This document shows positions 21,173 through 32,665 of a stretch of 64,000 bases of DNA, one piece after another. Within the stretch, counting starts at the first letter, position 1, and the number at the start of each line of letters is the position of its first letter. Source of the DNA: Aegilops tauschii subsp. strangulata. Its lineage: Eukaryota > Streptophyta > Magnoliopsida > Poales > Poaceae. The position numbers and the translations under genes are program-made. The notes beneath the pieces were generated by a model, which was not told the origin of the DNA, did not search any database, and worked only from the letters and a program-made list of their open reading frames with translations. The stretch lies in NCBI RefSeq assembly GCF_002575655.3, contig NC_053037.3, positions 51,534,242 to 51,598,241 on the forward strand, in the 5' to 3' direction.

Positions 21173-22650
21173 AAAATGTGCGGCAACTATATCTCGCTTT
21201 ACGCAAGACGGGCGTGAGAAGATCGCTCCTAGGTCGTTCCGATAGTGAGTGGAGCCGCTTGCCATTGCGCCACTGTTGAGTTCGTGGTTATATAGGAGGC
21301 GCAGACTACTTGAGGTAAAAGACCCGATGTTTTTTTACTTACTCTATTTTTTTGTGATTTGTTTCTTTTTTCTTTGTTTGGTTTTCTTATTTCTTGTCCG
21401 GTTTTGTTTGGATTCCTTTTTTTCGTAGTTACACTTCAGTTTTTTGTTTTTTCTCTTGGTTTCTCTTTGTGTTTCTCTTTTTTTTTCTTTGCTTTTCTTT
21501 CCTTTCTCGTTTTCTTCTTTTTTTCTTCAATTTTTTGCTTATTTCTTAATTTTCAACGTTTTTTTATTTTCCCTATTTTCACATTAGTTTTGCATTTGTT
21601 TCTTGGGTTTCATTTCCCTTTTTATTGGGTTCTTTTTCATTTTTTCATTTTTGTCTTTCTTTTGGTTTTCATTCTATATTTTTCGTATCAAGAACATTTT
21701 TTAAATGCACATTTAACATTTTTAATACATGGTAAACATTTTTTTATACACATTTTCAACTTTTTAAATGCTTCATTAACATTTTTCGAATACAAGATTA
21801 ACATTTTCTGAATACATGGTCAATATTTCTTCTATACATAATTTTAAACATTTTACAAATGCTTGATTAATATTTTTCTAATACAAGATTTACATTTTCT
21901 GAATACATGGTCAATATTTCTTCTATACACAATTTTAAACATTTTACACATGCTTGATTAACATTTTTCAAATATAAGATTAACATTTTCTGAATACATG
22001 GTCAATATTTCTTCTATACACAATATTAAACATTTTACAAATGTTTGATTTACATTTTTCAAACACAAGATTAACATTTTTGTGACACATGGTCATCATT
22101 TTTAATACACGTTTAACATTTTTTAAATGCTTGATTAACATTTTAAAAGACTTGTTCAGTTTTTTTAAATGCTTGATTAACATTTTTATATACATGACCA
22201 ATTTTTTTCATCATTTTTAATACATGGTCAACATTTTTTATACATATTTAACATTTTCCAAATGCTTGATTAAGATTTTTCAAACACCTGTTCAACATTT
22301 TTTCAAATGCTATATTTTTTAATGCATGATCGAATTATTTCATAGACATTTTATTTTTTACATTTTTGGTACCCGTGATAAACGTTTTCGCTATACACAT
22401 TCAATATTTTTCAAATGCTTGGTCAACACAGTTGAAATTTTTTATGTAGACTGTTTTTTGTAATATATTTATTTATAATATTTGAAAGTATAAAAAAAAG
22501 TAAAAGACAGAAGGCAAAAACCGAAAACAAAAAATCTGAAAAAACAAAAAACAAAAAAGAGGCACTTGTTCCCGCGCGCCTGGGCTGGCCCAACTCGCGC
22601 ACCCTTCAGATATGATTCGTACCATCTCGCTGAGCTTGAGATATAGGGGC
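21173..22650. mobile_element. T-rich Mutator-like element
   Basis: The ends share ctatatctcgc with its inverted counterpart near 22640 (gagatatag). The core has a pyrimidine-rich 21310-21700 region and many near-repeats of aacatttttaatacatggt. It occupies the position held in the second copy by a different-looking Mutator-like element (46855-50485). Noncoding. Confidence 0.45.
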
Positions 22651-23149
22651 GCCCCAAAAAATTTGCTTCTCCTGAAAGGAAAACAATAGCTGCGATTTAT
22701 CAAAGAAACCAATTTTTTTCCAGCTAAAAAAAGATCAAAGTTTTTCCAGAAAAATGGGGAGCTTTATATATTAGGGCTGGAATAGAAAAAAAAATGGTAA
22801 AGTCATGCACATGTGTGAATCCTACATGATTTTGAATCGTTCTAAGTCACAATAAATAAATAAATTATTCTTTAAAAGCAGTTTGAGTGGATGCTAAATT
22901 TCCTATGAAATGCACTGGAAAGGATCCTTAGGAAAAATCTTGTAGGATTCAGGCCTATGAATCAAATGGCCTATATAGAAAAAATTCTTAAGGATTCCAA
23001 TGCCACCAAATTGCTTTGAGAATCCTTTGAATCAAAGAGGCCCTATCATTTGGCATATTACTACTAATCGTATAGACATGGGAGACATATTTAGGCACTC
23101 CCCTAACGATGCAGTACTCACCACGAATCCTTTGCATATTCTACAAGCG

Positions 23150-23489
23150 GTGGTACGTAGTGGTAAAATATACACCACACATCGTTGCTTCAAGATTGTT
23201 GCGAGTGGCAGATAGCAAACACAAGGTGCATTGGGTGTCTTGGGAGAAGATGTGCATGGGCAAAACGAGTGGTGGGATGGGTTTTAGGGACTATTATGCT
23301 TTCAGTCAAACCCTACTAGCTAAACAAGCTTGGAGGGTGGTGAGCAACCCTGGTCCATTATGTGCCCGTGTGTTGCAAGCAAGATATTATCCAGATGGAG
23401 AGTTCTTGGAGCCCCCTTGTCCTAATAGAAGTTTGTATACTTGGATAAACATCATATGGGGCAAGGAGATAGTTTTACTTAGGACCTAA
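23150..23489 (+). pseudogene. LINE reverse-transcriptase C-terminal remnant
   Basis: The frame encodes the region after the RT core of plant LINEs: HWVSWEKMC, GGMGFRDYYAFSQ, LLAKQAWRVV, then ARYYPDGEFLEPPCPNRS and TWINIIWGKE. This region normally leads into the zinc-binding RVT domain. It breaks off at about 23489, earlier than its paralogue at 50950-51850, and there is no catalytic RT core or 5' part. A fossil only. Confidence 0.8.
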
Positions 23490-24035
23490 ATTAGTTTTAC
23501 TTAGGACAAACGTAGAGCTACAATTATAACTACTATCAGTGTAATATACCTGCATCTATCCTGCTCACCCGAGATCTAGATCCGCCTGCGTCAAGCCGTC
23601 CGCCCATGCCCGTGCGTCGACAGCATACTGTAGATCAGTGGTGGACGGTGTTGTTGTCGTGTCGAGTAGCGGCCAGGGGCAACGACAAACACCCTAGACC
23701 CTAGCAGGACACGCTGACGGCAAGCGGTGGCGGCGAAGAACGCCCTCGGAGAAGTGCAGAACACGCATGTACGTACTGATGGATTAGGCACTGGGCCGTG
23801 GTAAAAAATAGCTAGCCACAACCGTTGTACATGAATTATTGGGTGGGCTTCTCTGCTTTGGTGCTGATCTAGTTAATTGTTTCTATATGGGCTTATATTA
23901 CGCTAAAAAGGAAATGGGCTAATTATGTAATTAGCTGCCTGCTACAGATCGGATGCTCAAAAAAAAAAACCTGCTACAGATCGCTGAGGGGGGCGAGCGA
24001 TTGGACCCCTGCTCGCCCCTCCCTGTCTCCGCACA
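23490..24035. other. Copy-1-specific stretch
   Basis: Replaces the LINE continuation found in copy 2. It contains a GC-rich portion at 23570-23760 and an A-run near 23960. No gene recognised. Confidence 0.4.
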
Positions 24036-24039
24036 TGTG

Positions 24040-24369
24040 GTAAGAACAGAATAAAGCATTGACAGACATGTTTACCCATTCCGGCCGAGTCGGTGCTGGT
24101 AAGGTCAACGCTTCGTGGGCAATGAACTCCTTGAACATGTCACAGATTATGTCCCGTTGGAAGATGTACCGTTTCTTGAGCATGTCTTGCATCGAAGGGC
24201 GCGACCGAGCTTGGGCGGAGTCCTTCTTTGTGCCGAGAGTTGGCATGATGCCTTGTGATGTGGAGGGGAACAACCGAGTGGCATTAACCATTGCCGGGGC
24301 CTTTGCCATGCTGGCAGGGTTGCTTGAGCTGGTCTTCGCTATAGTGCCAAGGCAAGTCAAAGCTACCAC
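24040..24369 (-). pseudogene. Unidentified ORF remnant, copy 1
   Basis: The minus-strand frame reads through segments such as IAKTSSSNPASMAKAPAMVN, LFPSTSQGIMPTLGTKKDSA, and DMLKKRYIFQRDIICDMFKE. The paralogue at 52051-52440 keeps the same segments (KTSSSNPTSKAKAPAKVN, DMLKKQYIFRQDMIRDMFKD) plus a longer upstream part. Family unknown; an old transposon-encoded accessory protein or a host gene fragment are both possible. No start or complete domain. Confidence 0.4.
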
Positions 24370-26240
24370 TTTTATTGTACTGTAGGGTTTGTATTCAGAC
24401 TTATGTGTGTATGAAAATTATTGTGATAACGCTTAAACTGGTATTGAAGTAGTTTACTTTCTTTGTGACATGAAATCGTATGGATGTGGATGCATACTTA
24501 CTGTGATCCTAGGAAAGTATGTTTGGACATATCCAAGGTCTGGATTATCCTTTTTAATCTTCTTTTTCATACCAGGTTAATTGCCTTAAGTGGTGGTTAG
24601 CATGACACGATTAAGATAAATTATGATTAGGGTAATCTGCTCCGTTAGAGTAACCCTCTAACCCATTATTGCCATTCTTATAACTATAGTGTGTCTTGCT
24701 AATTAACTAGGCCCCAATCTTCGTACTCATCTTGCAAAATTCGGTTAGTTTTCTAGCCTTTTCTCATATGATTATGTTGGTTGCCAACATGAGGAGGGCT
24801 TTGCTCATGACCGAGGATTGGGGCCTATAATTGTGTGGGTTGGGCTGAAAAGAATGCTATGTGTTGATTTGTGTGTAAATGATTTCCAACGGCTCCCGAC
24901 ACATTTTTTGGGGAAAAACTTTCGATCTATTCCTTTTCAATTATGGTAGTACAAAGAAGACCAGAAATAATAAAAATTATATTCAGGTCTGTAGACCATT
25001 TAGTGACGACTATAAACACTGAAGCCTAGTAGAGGCATCTAGAAAACATTGTTAGTGGCGCAGACTGGAGAAGCCGCTAGTATGAAACCACTCATAAGGC
25101 TCACTAGTGGCGCCGGCTTCTAACGCCGATAGAAACACAATATTACTGGCGTCGGTGGCCAACGACACTGATAACTTTGGTACTGTTGGCGCGGGTCGAC
25201 CGACACGACATGTACTTATTGTTTTCGTGGCGTTCATAAAAAAAGCCACTATAAAATATGACCGAAATATAAAAATAATAATTGTGTTGTATATGAAGTC
25301 TCGTTACATTGAAAATTGTGTTGCATATGAAATCACATTACATTACATTATATAATCGCATTGCATATGAAATCACATTACATTATATAATCTGAAACAC
25401 ATATGAAATCACATTACATTATATAATCTGAAACACATATGAAATCAAATTGCATATGAAATCATATTGCATTGCATATGAAACCACAAGGCTTTTGCCG
25501 TGTGCTTTTGGCACACGACAGATGTTCAAATCCGGTAGTGAACTTTGTCTTGTTGCATATTTGGACTGCGTCTTTTTAAACAGAAAACATCACACGTAAT
25601 TTCTTTTCCACCGAACTCCATTGGCCTCGTCGATATGTGCATTCTCTTCTTTTCCAATCTTGCATATGCATTGGCTATATTCTCTTGCTTCTTGAGCACT
25701 CCCATTTAATGATTTCCTCATGCAAAGGTGGACATATGGTGCCAAGATGAATCTTGCATTGCTAGTTTTCTTTGCGTGATCTAATATAGAATCCTCTAAC
25801 AAACTATGGGTTTTACTCAGCACTTGAAAAGCTGGCAATTATGCAAACACATCAGCACGACACTGTTGGAAGTTGCAAACAAAATTAGTTGTGACATGTC
25901 AATATAATATATACAAGCCCACAAGCCACTCACGCAGATGGTATGATGGACAGCTAGGGTTTTATGTCCGGTCCGTCGACCTCTTTGCATTTCCCTTGCC
26001 ATATATATGAACCAAAAATGTAGCTAATTTTGTCGATATGGTAACCATCCTAGCTTTTTAGTAGTGAGATTAACAAACTATGGGTTGTAATCACAATGTT
26101 TAGATGCATGCCAAAATACATCACCGCACTGGATCAAGAACAACGACGTGGAAGCCCAATCTATAGGCACTAGACACAAGCCACCCACGCAGATCATGAA
26201 CGGCTTATGTCTGTTTCCTTGCACCTTTTTAGCTTTATCT
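24370..26240. other. Upstream region of inhibitor gene 1
   Basis: No gene. About 24960-25545 looks like DNA-transposon subterminal sequence: repeated actagtggcgcc-type words, a ttttggcacacgac palindrome-like motif and a terminal ggtagtg at about 25533-25539. It is flanked by short repeats of tgcatatgaaatcacattac. The proximal 600 bp contains a tgcaaag box at 25721 and an RY-like tgcatg at 26105-26110, motifs associated with seed expression; their function here is inference. Confidence 0.45.
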
Positions 26241-26242
26241 AG

Positions 26243-26252
26243 CTATATAAAC
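26243..26252 (+). promoter_or_regulatory. TATA box of inhibitor gene 1
   Basis: ctatataaac lies 100 bp before the ATG, a normal spacing for a plant gene with a short leader. The same element, ctatataaaa, precedes gene 2 at 55811. Confidence 0.75.
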
Positions 26253-26342
26253 CGTCCAGAGATCAAGAGTGTAGTTATCCATATGCACAACTGATTAAGA
26301 TAGTACTAAATTAGAGGCAGAAAGTCTGTGCATAGAGGAAGA

Positions 26343-26807
26343 ATGTCGATGAAGACCGTGTTCTCGGTGCTCCTACTATGTATGCTCGTGGCGACACCCA
26401 TAGCAGCCGAGTACGACGCATGGAGCGTTAACAGTGGTCCTTGGATGTGCTATCCGGGGCAGGCCTTCCAGGTGCCCGCGCTCCCTGCCTGTCGTCCATT
26501 GCTGAGGCTCCAGTGCAATGGCAGCCAGGTGCCCGAGGCTGTCCTAAGGGACTGCTGCCAGCAGCTCGCCCACATCAGCGAGTGGTGCAGGTGCGGGGCC
26601 CTCTACAGCATGTTGGACAGCATGTATAAGGAGCATGGCGCGCAGGAGGGACAGGCAGGGACAGGAGCGTTCCCACGCTGCCGGAGGGAGGTGGTGAAGC
26701 TGACGGCGGCGAGCATCACAGCGGTTTGCAGGCTACCCATCGTCGTTGATGCGTCCGGAGATGGAGCGTATGTCTGCAAGGATGTGGCCGCATACCCAGA
26801 CGCCTAG
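26343..26807 (+). CDS. Dimeric alpha-amylase inhibitor, 0.19 type (gene 1)
   Basis: Encodes a 154-residue secreted precursor. Residues 1-22 are a signal peptide (MSMK, then a hydrophobic VFSVLLLCMLVA core), a short propeptide-like EYDAWSVN follows, and the mature chain begins SGPWMCYPGQ at residue 31. The 124-residue mature protein has ten cysteines, including the CC pair and the CRC triplet, as in the cereal trypsin/alpha-amylase inhibitor family, and matches the wheat 0.19 inhibitor as I know it. These seed-endosperm proteins form homodimers that block insect and mammalian alpha-amylases and are known food and inhalant allergens. ATG 26343 is chosen; the frame extends upstream only to a GTG. 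There is no intron, as is usual for this family. An NGS sequon is present. Confidence 0.95.
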   Translation: MSMKTVFSVLLLCMLVATPIAAEYDAWSVNSGPWMCYPGQAFQVPALPACRPLLRLQCNGSQVPEAVLRDCCQQLAHISEWCRCGALYSMLDSMYKEHGAQEGQAGTGAFPRCRREVVKLTAASITAVCRLPIVVDASGDGAYVCKDVAAYPDA

Positions 26808-26877
26808 TCAAGCAAATGAGTAGCTACTATGTTGTGTCATGCACCTGCCTCTTAATTTGTGGGAGTGCGCACAAACT

Positions 26878-26925
26878 AAATAAAATGGTGTATGTGCCTA
26901 TGCGAAATGCATTGGTAATGAATAA
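26878..26925 (+). terminator. Polyadenylation signals, gene 1
   Basis: aaataaaat (about 26878) and gaataaaag (about 26919) lie 70-115 bp after the stop codon and are repeated identically after gene 2. Confidence 0.6.
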
Positions 26926-27373
26926 AAGTGAAGTTCCCTGTTTGATCGAGAAATTTCAATCCAACATACAAAAGAATAAGTAGACGCATCCCTTGTGATC
27001 GATCTTGTGGAGCCTTTGGCTATACCGCAGCCAGGTGTTGTTTTTGTAAGAGTGGAAGCATCCGGGTGCTGGTAGAGGGCGTTGCATCAGCTAGTAATAT
27101 GCACAATCTCAGGGAGAGAGAAATTCGCTAGCACCGGTGCAAAATGATGTGACAATTGATGTGAACTTAAAAAACAAATAGGTACATTGTATAGTTTATT
27201 CCGTGGTATAAAACTAGAAGTAACCAAAATCTTAGAAAATATATGTTTCCATCTTTGCATCTGATTTAAATGCATTTATGCACCTGTTTTCATGCACAAC
27301 TGCCATCATGTTGTCCGATTTCTTTGTGATATATGCACCCCGTTTATCCTTTCTCGTGTTCACTAATGTGTGT

Positions 27374-27765
27374 TTTTAGAGAAAAGGAGCCAGCCGAACC
27401 CAAGAAGTGCTCAAACCTAGCCCGACTTTCAATTAACAAAGCCATCAACCGGCCAGGATTACAAGGGCACCACATTACAAAGGAGGTGCAAAGCAAAGCG
27501 GAAAGGAAGATACAAGGCACTAGGCAGAACAACACAAAGGCAACAGCAGGAACGCTGATGCCGACAACCAGCACTACGCCTACACCGACTAGCCAACTAA
27601 GTACACGGAAGAAGGGCCACACCGAGCAAGCATTGAGCACCAGCTGCATCAACAGGCCAACCTTGGGCAACACTTGAGCTGTCTCCGCCATCGCAAAGGG
27701 CCACCACCCTTTCACCTAGGCTCGATGGGTGCCGCACTGGCGACCTGCAGAGTGGCTACCACAGA
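27374..27765 (-). mobile_element. Antisense retroposon-like fragment
   Basis: Starts at a T-run followed by agagaaaaggagcc and reads like the 3' end of a minus-strand non-LTR element. The same sequence is at 56943-57165 and continues at 60550. It is cut here by the CACTA element. No RT domain lies within it, so the class is a guess. Confidence 0.35.
27593..27597. other. Empty target site of the solo LTR
   Basis: ccaac here is uninterrupted, while copy 2 has the same ccaac duplicated around the solo LTR at 57166-60549. Confidence 0.9.
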
Positions 27766-28554
27766 CACTACTAAGAAAAGAGCTATAACTAATATGGACA
27801 TTAATGGCGCACCATGTATGTGGTGCGCCACTGCTATATAACAGTGGCGCACCAGATACAGGTGCGCCATTAATGTCCTCTGTGCGCCATTACTAGTTTT
27901 GAAAGAAAAGATTAAAAAAATTGTTAGCAGTGGCGCACCAGGGGACAGTGCGCCATTACTAGTTCTAACTAGTAATGGCGCACTGCCCACTGGTGCGCCA
28001 CTACTAACATGTTTTTTTTCAAAACTAGTAATGGCGCACCACTCCCAGGTGCGCCATTAGTAACCTTGGTTACTAATGGCGCATTCTTATGTGGTGCGCC
28101 ATTGGTAACCTGGGAGCAGCTAGATATTTTGGACAGCCACCTACCACACTCACTTTCCCCACTTCATTCTCTCCACCTCTACCAAGCTTGGTCTCGGCTG
28201 CCTCCTCCTCCTCACCTCATTTGCACCATAGATTCACCCAAATTAAGTGGTTAAATTTCCTTTTTTTGATAGGTAAGTAAGGGGAAAGCTTTCTTTATGT
28301 TCTAGATCTACTTTTTTCTCCCTCCAACAACGTATACACTTTTTATGGCCTAGATCTGGTGTTGCATATGTTTGTGTTTGTAGGTACCGGTATTTGAAAT
28401 GCAATAGTTGCCAATATTTTGCCGGAATGTTGATTCATTTCCGTTTCGGCGAGAATTTGGCACTATGCATTCTTTTTTGTCCTATTTTTAGGCAAAGTCA
28501 TGCCAAAAATTTTTTGGTTCTAAAATATCGTTTTGCTCTACCCCGCAGGCGACC

Positions 28555-31500
28555 ATGGTCCGCACGATGACCGAAGGCATCGTGAATAGGTTTTTGAGCT
28601 CCGTGAAGGCCGAGATGCTTCAAAAGAGCGAGACGGAGATAAGATGTCCGTGTCGAAGATGCAAGCTGGAGAGCCTTATGGACCCGGATTCCGTACAGGT
28701 GCGGGACCACCGGCTCTTGCGTGGTTTCATGGATGGCTATCGGTGGCAAGGTGATGAAGATGACTATGAAGTCGTCCATGGGGGTCGGGCAAGAAATGAG
28801 GAAGGGCAGCAAGACAACCGCGGCGAGGGCGGGCGAGAAGACGAAGAATCTCCAGGACATGATCACGAAGTAGATGCAGTACACGGTCATCATGTAGAAG
28901 ATGCCGGACATGATGATGAGGAAGGTCAAGACGAAGGGCATGATCATGAAGATGAAGATGCCGGAGCAGACGACGATGGACCATCGATGGGCTGGGTGCA
29001 GGACCCTCGTATTCAAGAGCTGCTTCTCAAGCAGACGGATAACGCAAGAGCTGCCGCCCGAGAGAAAGCCAAGATGGATCAACTGGAGATAGACGCGGTT
29101 ACTCCATTGTATGAAGGATGCAGGCCCGAGGATACCCGCCTGAAAGTAACGCTCATGGCTCTGGAGATGAAGGTAAAACACAAAATGACCGAAGCATGCT
29201 TCGACGAGAACATGTCATTCTGGCACGAACGTCTTCCCAAGGGGAACAAGTGCCCGACCAGTTTCGAGGAGGCGAAGAAAATCATGTGTCCTCTAGATTT
29301 ACCGCACGTGAAATACCATGTGTGCATGAACAATTGCATCATTTATCGGGATGAGCACACGGAGTCTACCATATGTCCGGTGTGCGGCGTCACTCGATAC
29401 AAGAAGAGGAAGAAAGCTCCTCGAAAGTGGTGTGGTACTTTCCGATCACTCCTCGTCTGCAGCGGTATTTTGTGGACCCTAAGCTAGCAAAGCTCCTGCG
29501 TTGGCACGCGGATAGGGAGGAGAAGAAGCGAGAAGATGACGAAAATGATCCGGAGATAAATAAAAAAGACAAGATGCCGAGTCACCCTAAGGATGCGAGC
29601 CAGTGGCAAGCGTTGAACTTCGAACACCCAGAATTTGGGGACGATCCAAGGAACATCGTGCTGGGCGCGAGCATCGATGGAGTCAATCCGTTTGGCAGCC
29701 AGAGAAGCACACATATACCTGGCCTGTGTTTGTGTGGATGTACAACCTTTCCCCCTGGTTGTGCATGAAGAGAAAGTACATTCACATGAGTATGCTAATT
29801 GAAGGGCCGAAACAACCAGGGAACGGCATCAATCTGTATCTGGGGCTGCTGAAAGAGGAGCTAGACACGCTGTGGAAAACGTCAGCCAATACGTGGGACG
29901 CCGCAGAGAAAGAATATTTCCCTATGAGAGCCGCACTGCTCACGACGGTGCATGACTATATCGGTTACGGATATGTCGCGGGGCAGGTGGTCCACGGATT
30001 TTCTGGATGCGTCAGGTGCATGGATGACACAACGTATCGCCAGCTAGATAGAGATCACGGGTCTTCGAAAACCGTGTTCATGGGACATCGAAGGTGGCTT
30101 CACGATGATGACTCATGGAGAAAACGCAAGGATCTGTTCGATGGTGAAACCGAACCCCGAAGACGCCCGCGTACGAGGAGCGGCGAGGAAATAGACGAGC
30201 TGTTGAAAAATTGGAAAGATTGCCCACTGCCGGGAAAGAAGCGAAAGGCGCCAGAGCCGGGAAAGAAGTGAAAGGCGCCAGAGCCGCTGCTGAAGGTATG
30301 GAAAACGAGGTCTGTTTTCTGGGACTTGCCGTACTGGAAGATCCTCCGTGTGCCTCACAGCCTTGATGTCATGCATATCACGAAGAACGTGTGCGAGAGT
30401 CTGCTTGGTACCCTGCTCAACATGCCAGAGAGGACCAAAGATGGTCCGAAAGCAAGGGCAGACTTGAAATCAATGGGCATCAGGGAGGAGCTTCACACTA
30501 ATGATGATGATGATGATGAGGCGAAGGACACGGAAAGTCGTCGCAAAGGCAAAAAGGCCAAGAAGATCGGAAATGACTATCCTCCCGCGTGCTTCACTCT
30601 AAGTCAGGAGGAGATCGAGCAGTTTTTCACCTGCCTCGTAGGAGTAAAACTTCCTTACGGTTACGCGGGGAAGATAAGCAGATACCTAGACTCAGTGAAG
30701 CAGAATTTCAGCGGGATGAAGTCTCACAACTGTCACGTGCTGATGACGCAGATACTTCCAGTTGCAATCCGTGGGATCATGGATGCGCGCGTCCGTGGAA
30801 CGCTATTTGGCCTATGCAACTTTTCCGACGTCATCTCTCGGAAGTCGGTTGGCGTGAGGCAACTCAGAAGGCTACAGGAAGAGATCGTGGTGATACTATG
30901 CGAGCTTGAGATGTACTTCCCGCCCGCATTCTTTGACGTTATGGTGCATCTGCTGGTCCATATCATGAAGGATATCATCCAACTCGGGCCGATGTTCCTG
31001 CACAGCATGATGCCATTCGAAAGGATAAATGGTGTCATCAAAGGATACGTTCGCAACATGTCACGTCCAGAGGGAAGCATAGCCAGGGGCTTTCTGACCG
31101 AAGAGTGCATCTCCTACTGCACGAATTATCTAGGCATCGAGAACCCCGTTGGTCTACCCGTCAACAAGCACCTCGGCAGGCTCGCTGGATGGGGTCACCG
31201 CGATGGTCGCTGCAAAATGCATGTCGACTTCGAGGGTCGACTCGCCGACTTTGAAAGAGCAAACCTAGTCGCGCTACAACACATAGACGTGGTCGATCCT
31301 TGGGTGGTAGAGCACAAAACCTTTATTGAGAAGACGTACAATGACCGAGGCCAACAGAGGACGGACGGAGATATAATCAAAGAGCACAACTCATGTTTCA
31401 CGCGTTGGTTCAAGGAGAAGCTTCTGTCGTAACCTTTACATGAGGATTCTTCCGCGGAAGAAAAACTCATATTCGCCTTATCACAGGGCGCCGAGCACAA

Positions 31501-32089
31501 CCTGATGACCTATGAGGCGTACGATGTCAACGGCTACACATTCTACACCGAGGGCAAGGACATGAAGAGCGATGGTTATCAGAACTCCGGGGTAACGATG
31601 GAATCCTACACCGATAACGACAAGGAGAGATACTACGGAAGGATCGAGGAGATCTGGGAGCTGATCTACGCTGGAGAGAAGGTCCCGATGTTCCGTGTCA
31701 GATGGGCCAAGAGCGTCCTAAAAGAAGACCGGTATTTCACCACCATGGTTATACCTGAAGCCAAATCCAAGACCGCGGGCGCAAACGTCACCGCGAAAAA
31801 TGAGGCATGGGTACTGGCTTCCCAAGTGGACCAATGCTTCTTCATTACCGACCCGTCAAAGCCCAGTCGTGTTGTCGTGAGGAGAGGCAAAAGGAAGATC
31901 ATCGGAATGGATGGAGTCGCCAATGAGCAAGACTTCGACAAGTACAATGACCCGAAGATGGAACATGATGACGACGATGAAGTGCCATACACCACAAGAA
32001 GAAGCAGGACCACCCTACCTAAAGGACGTCTGTTCAAGAGAAGAACTCCATTTGCGAAAAAGAAGGGCAAGAAGATTGTGAAAAGATAG
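28555..32089 (+). pseudogene. CACTA transposase (TNP2 family), broken
   Basis: Domains in order: a transposase-associated domain with a Cys cluster (RCPCRRCKLESLM); an acidic linker; the TNP2 domain (DGVNPFGSQRSTH, then PVFVWMYNLSPWLCMKRKY, GFSGCVRCMDD); the HSLDVMHITKNVCESLLG segment; a DUF4218-like region (LPVAIRGIMDARVRG, MPFERINGVIKGYVRN); and a DUF4216-like C-terminus (RVRWAKSVLKEDRYF) ending KKIVKR. Four breaks are visible: frameshifts near 29425 and 29715, a TGA at 30269-30271 inside a 27-bp tandem duplication, and a TAA at 31430-31432. The frame is otherwise continuous without introns. It would have cut and joined element ends; this copy cannot. Confidence 0.9.
30231..30284 (+). repeat. 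27-bp in-frame tandem duplication in transposase
   Basis: Two adjacent 27-bp units beginning cgggaaagaag differ at one site: cgaaagg in the first, tgaaagg in the second. The C-to-T change makes the stop codon. Confidence 0.9.
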
Positions 32090-32156
32090 CTAGCTAAGAT
32101 CGATTGTATTTAAATTGTAGTCTTCATTTCTCGATTGTATTTCGACATATGTGGGT

Positions 32157-32665
32157 CATGTCGAGTCCAGCACCGCCGTACATGGCTATAAAGAGCATCC
32201 CCCCCGCAATGCTACATGCTTCACCTCCTTCTCGCCCTCCCAGTCCTGGCGTCAAGCTCTTTTTCCCCTTCCAACGCTGCCCACCGAGGTCGTGGCAGTG
32301 GCACCCTGATGTCCCCTTCTACACCGCTGCTGCAATCAATGCTTTGGCTATCGAGGAGCATGGCTATTGCGGTTCTTCCCATGGAGGCCTTCGAGGCGGC
32401 GATCCGGCCATGAGCGAGCTCCCTTTCTGAAAACTGGAACTCAAGGAGCCCTCATACGACGACGGTGACAACTCTGCGGTGCCAAGGTACAACCGCCGCA
32501 TCAAGATGCACACTGACTCGTACAAGATGGACAAGATCAACACCAGAGATGATGAACGGCGAGCAAGAAGCAACTAGAGCGCGCACTAGTTCGGCCAGAC
32601 TTCAGCGAGCCACATATGAATGATGAGGTCAAATAGCTGCAGGTAACCAAACGCGGGGTAAGCAT
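32157..32665 (+). repeat. Left edge of duplication copy 2 (unit alpha copy 5)
   Basis: Homology to 15168 starts at catgtcgagtccagcaccg, directly after the truncated CACTA. It runs to the Copia target site agcat. Confidence 0.8.

Larger units (their letters stand above)
22655..27765 (+). repeat. Inhibitor segment, first copy of the duplication
   Basis: Collinear with 50486-57165 plus 60550-60718. Shared landmarks include a LINE RT remnant, a minus-strand ORF remnant, CACTA-like sequence, the inhibitor promoter and CDS, and an antisense repeat. Identity is very high from about 26050 to 27765 and lower further upstream, where copy-specific insertions occur. It ends exactly where a CACTA element begins at 27766. 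Confidence 0.9.
27766..32156 (+). mobile_element. CACTA transposon, right end missing
   Basis: Begins cactactaagaaaagagc, a CACTA terminus, with subterminal repeats of the word ggcgcacc on both strands at 27800-28110. It encodes a TNP2-type transposase. No matching cttagtagtg terminus exists before unit alpha sequence resumes at 32157, so the right end is deleted. It sits exactly between the two copies of the large duplication. Confidence 0.9.

Noticed and set aside
21359..21811. 150-residue Phe/Leu-rich frame resembling a membrane protein
   Set aside because: It is T-rich low-complexity sequence of a Mutator-like core; hydrophobicity follows from TTT and CTT codons.
26328..26342. Upstream start for inhibitor gene 1 (and 55896 for gene 2)
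   Set aside because: The codon there is GTG, not ATG; ATG 26343 and 55911 give the expected signal peptide.
28727..28984. Histidine/leucine-rich minus-strand frame
   Set aside because: Antisense shadow of the acidic linker in the CACTA transposase.
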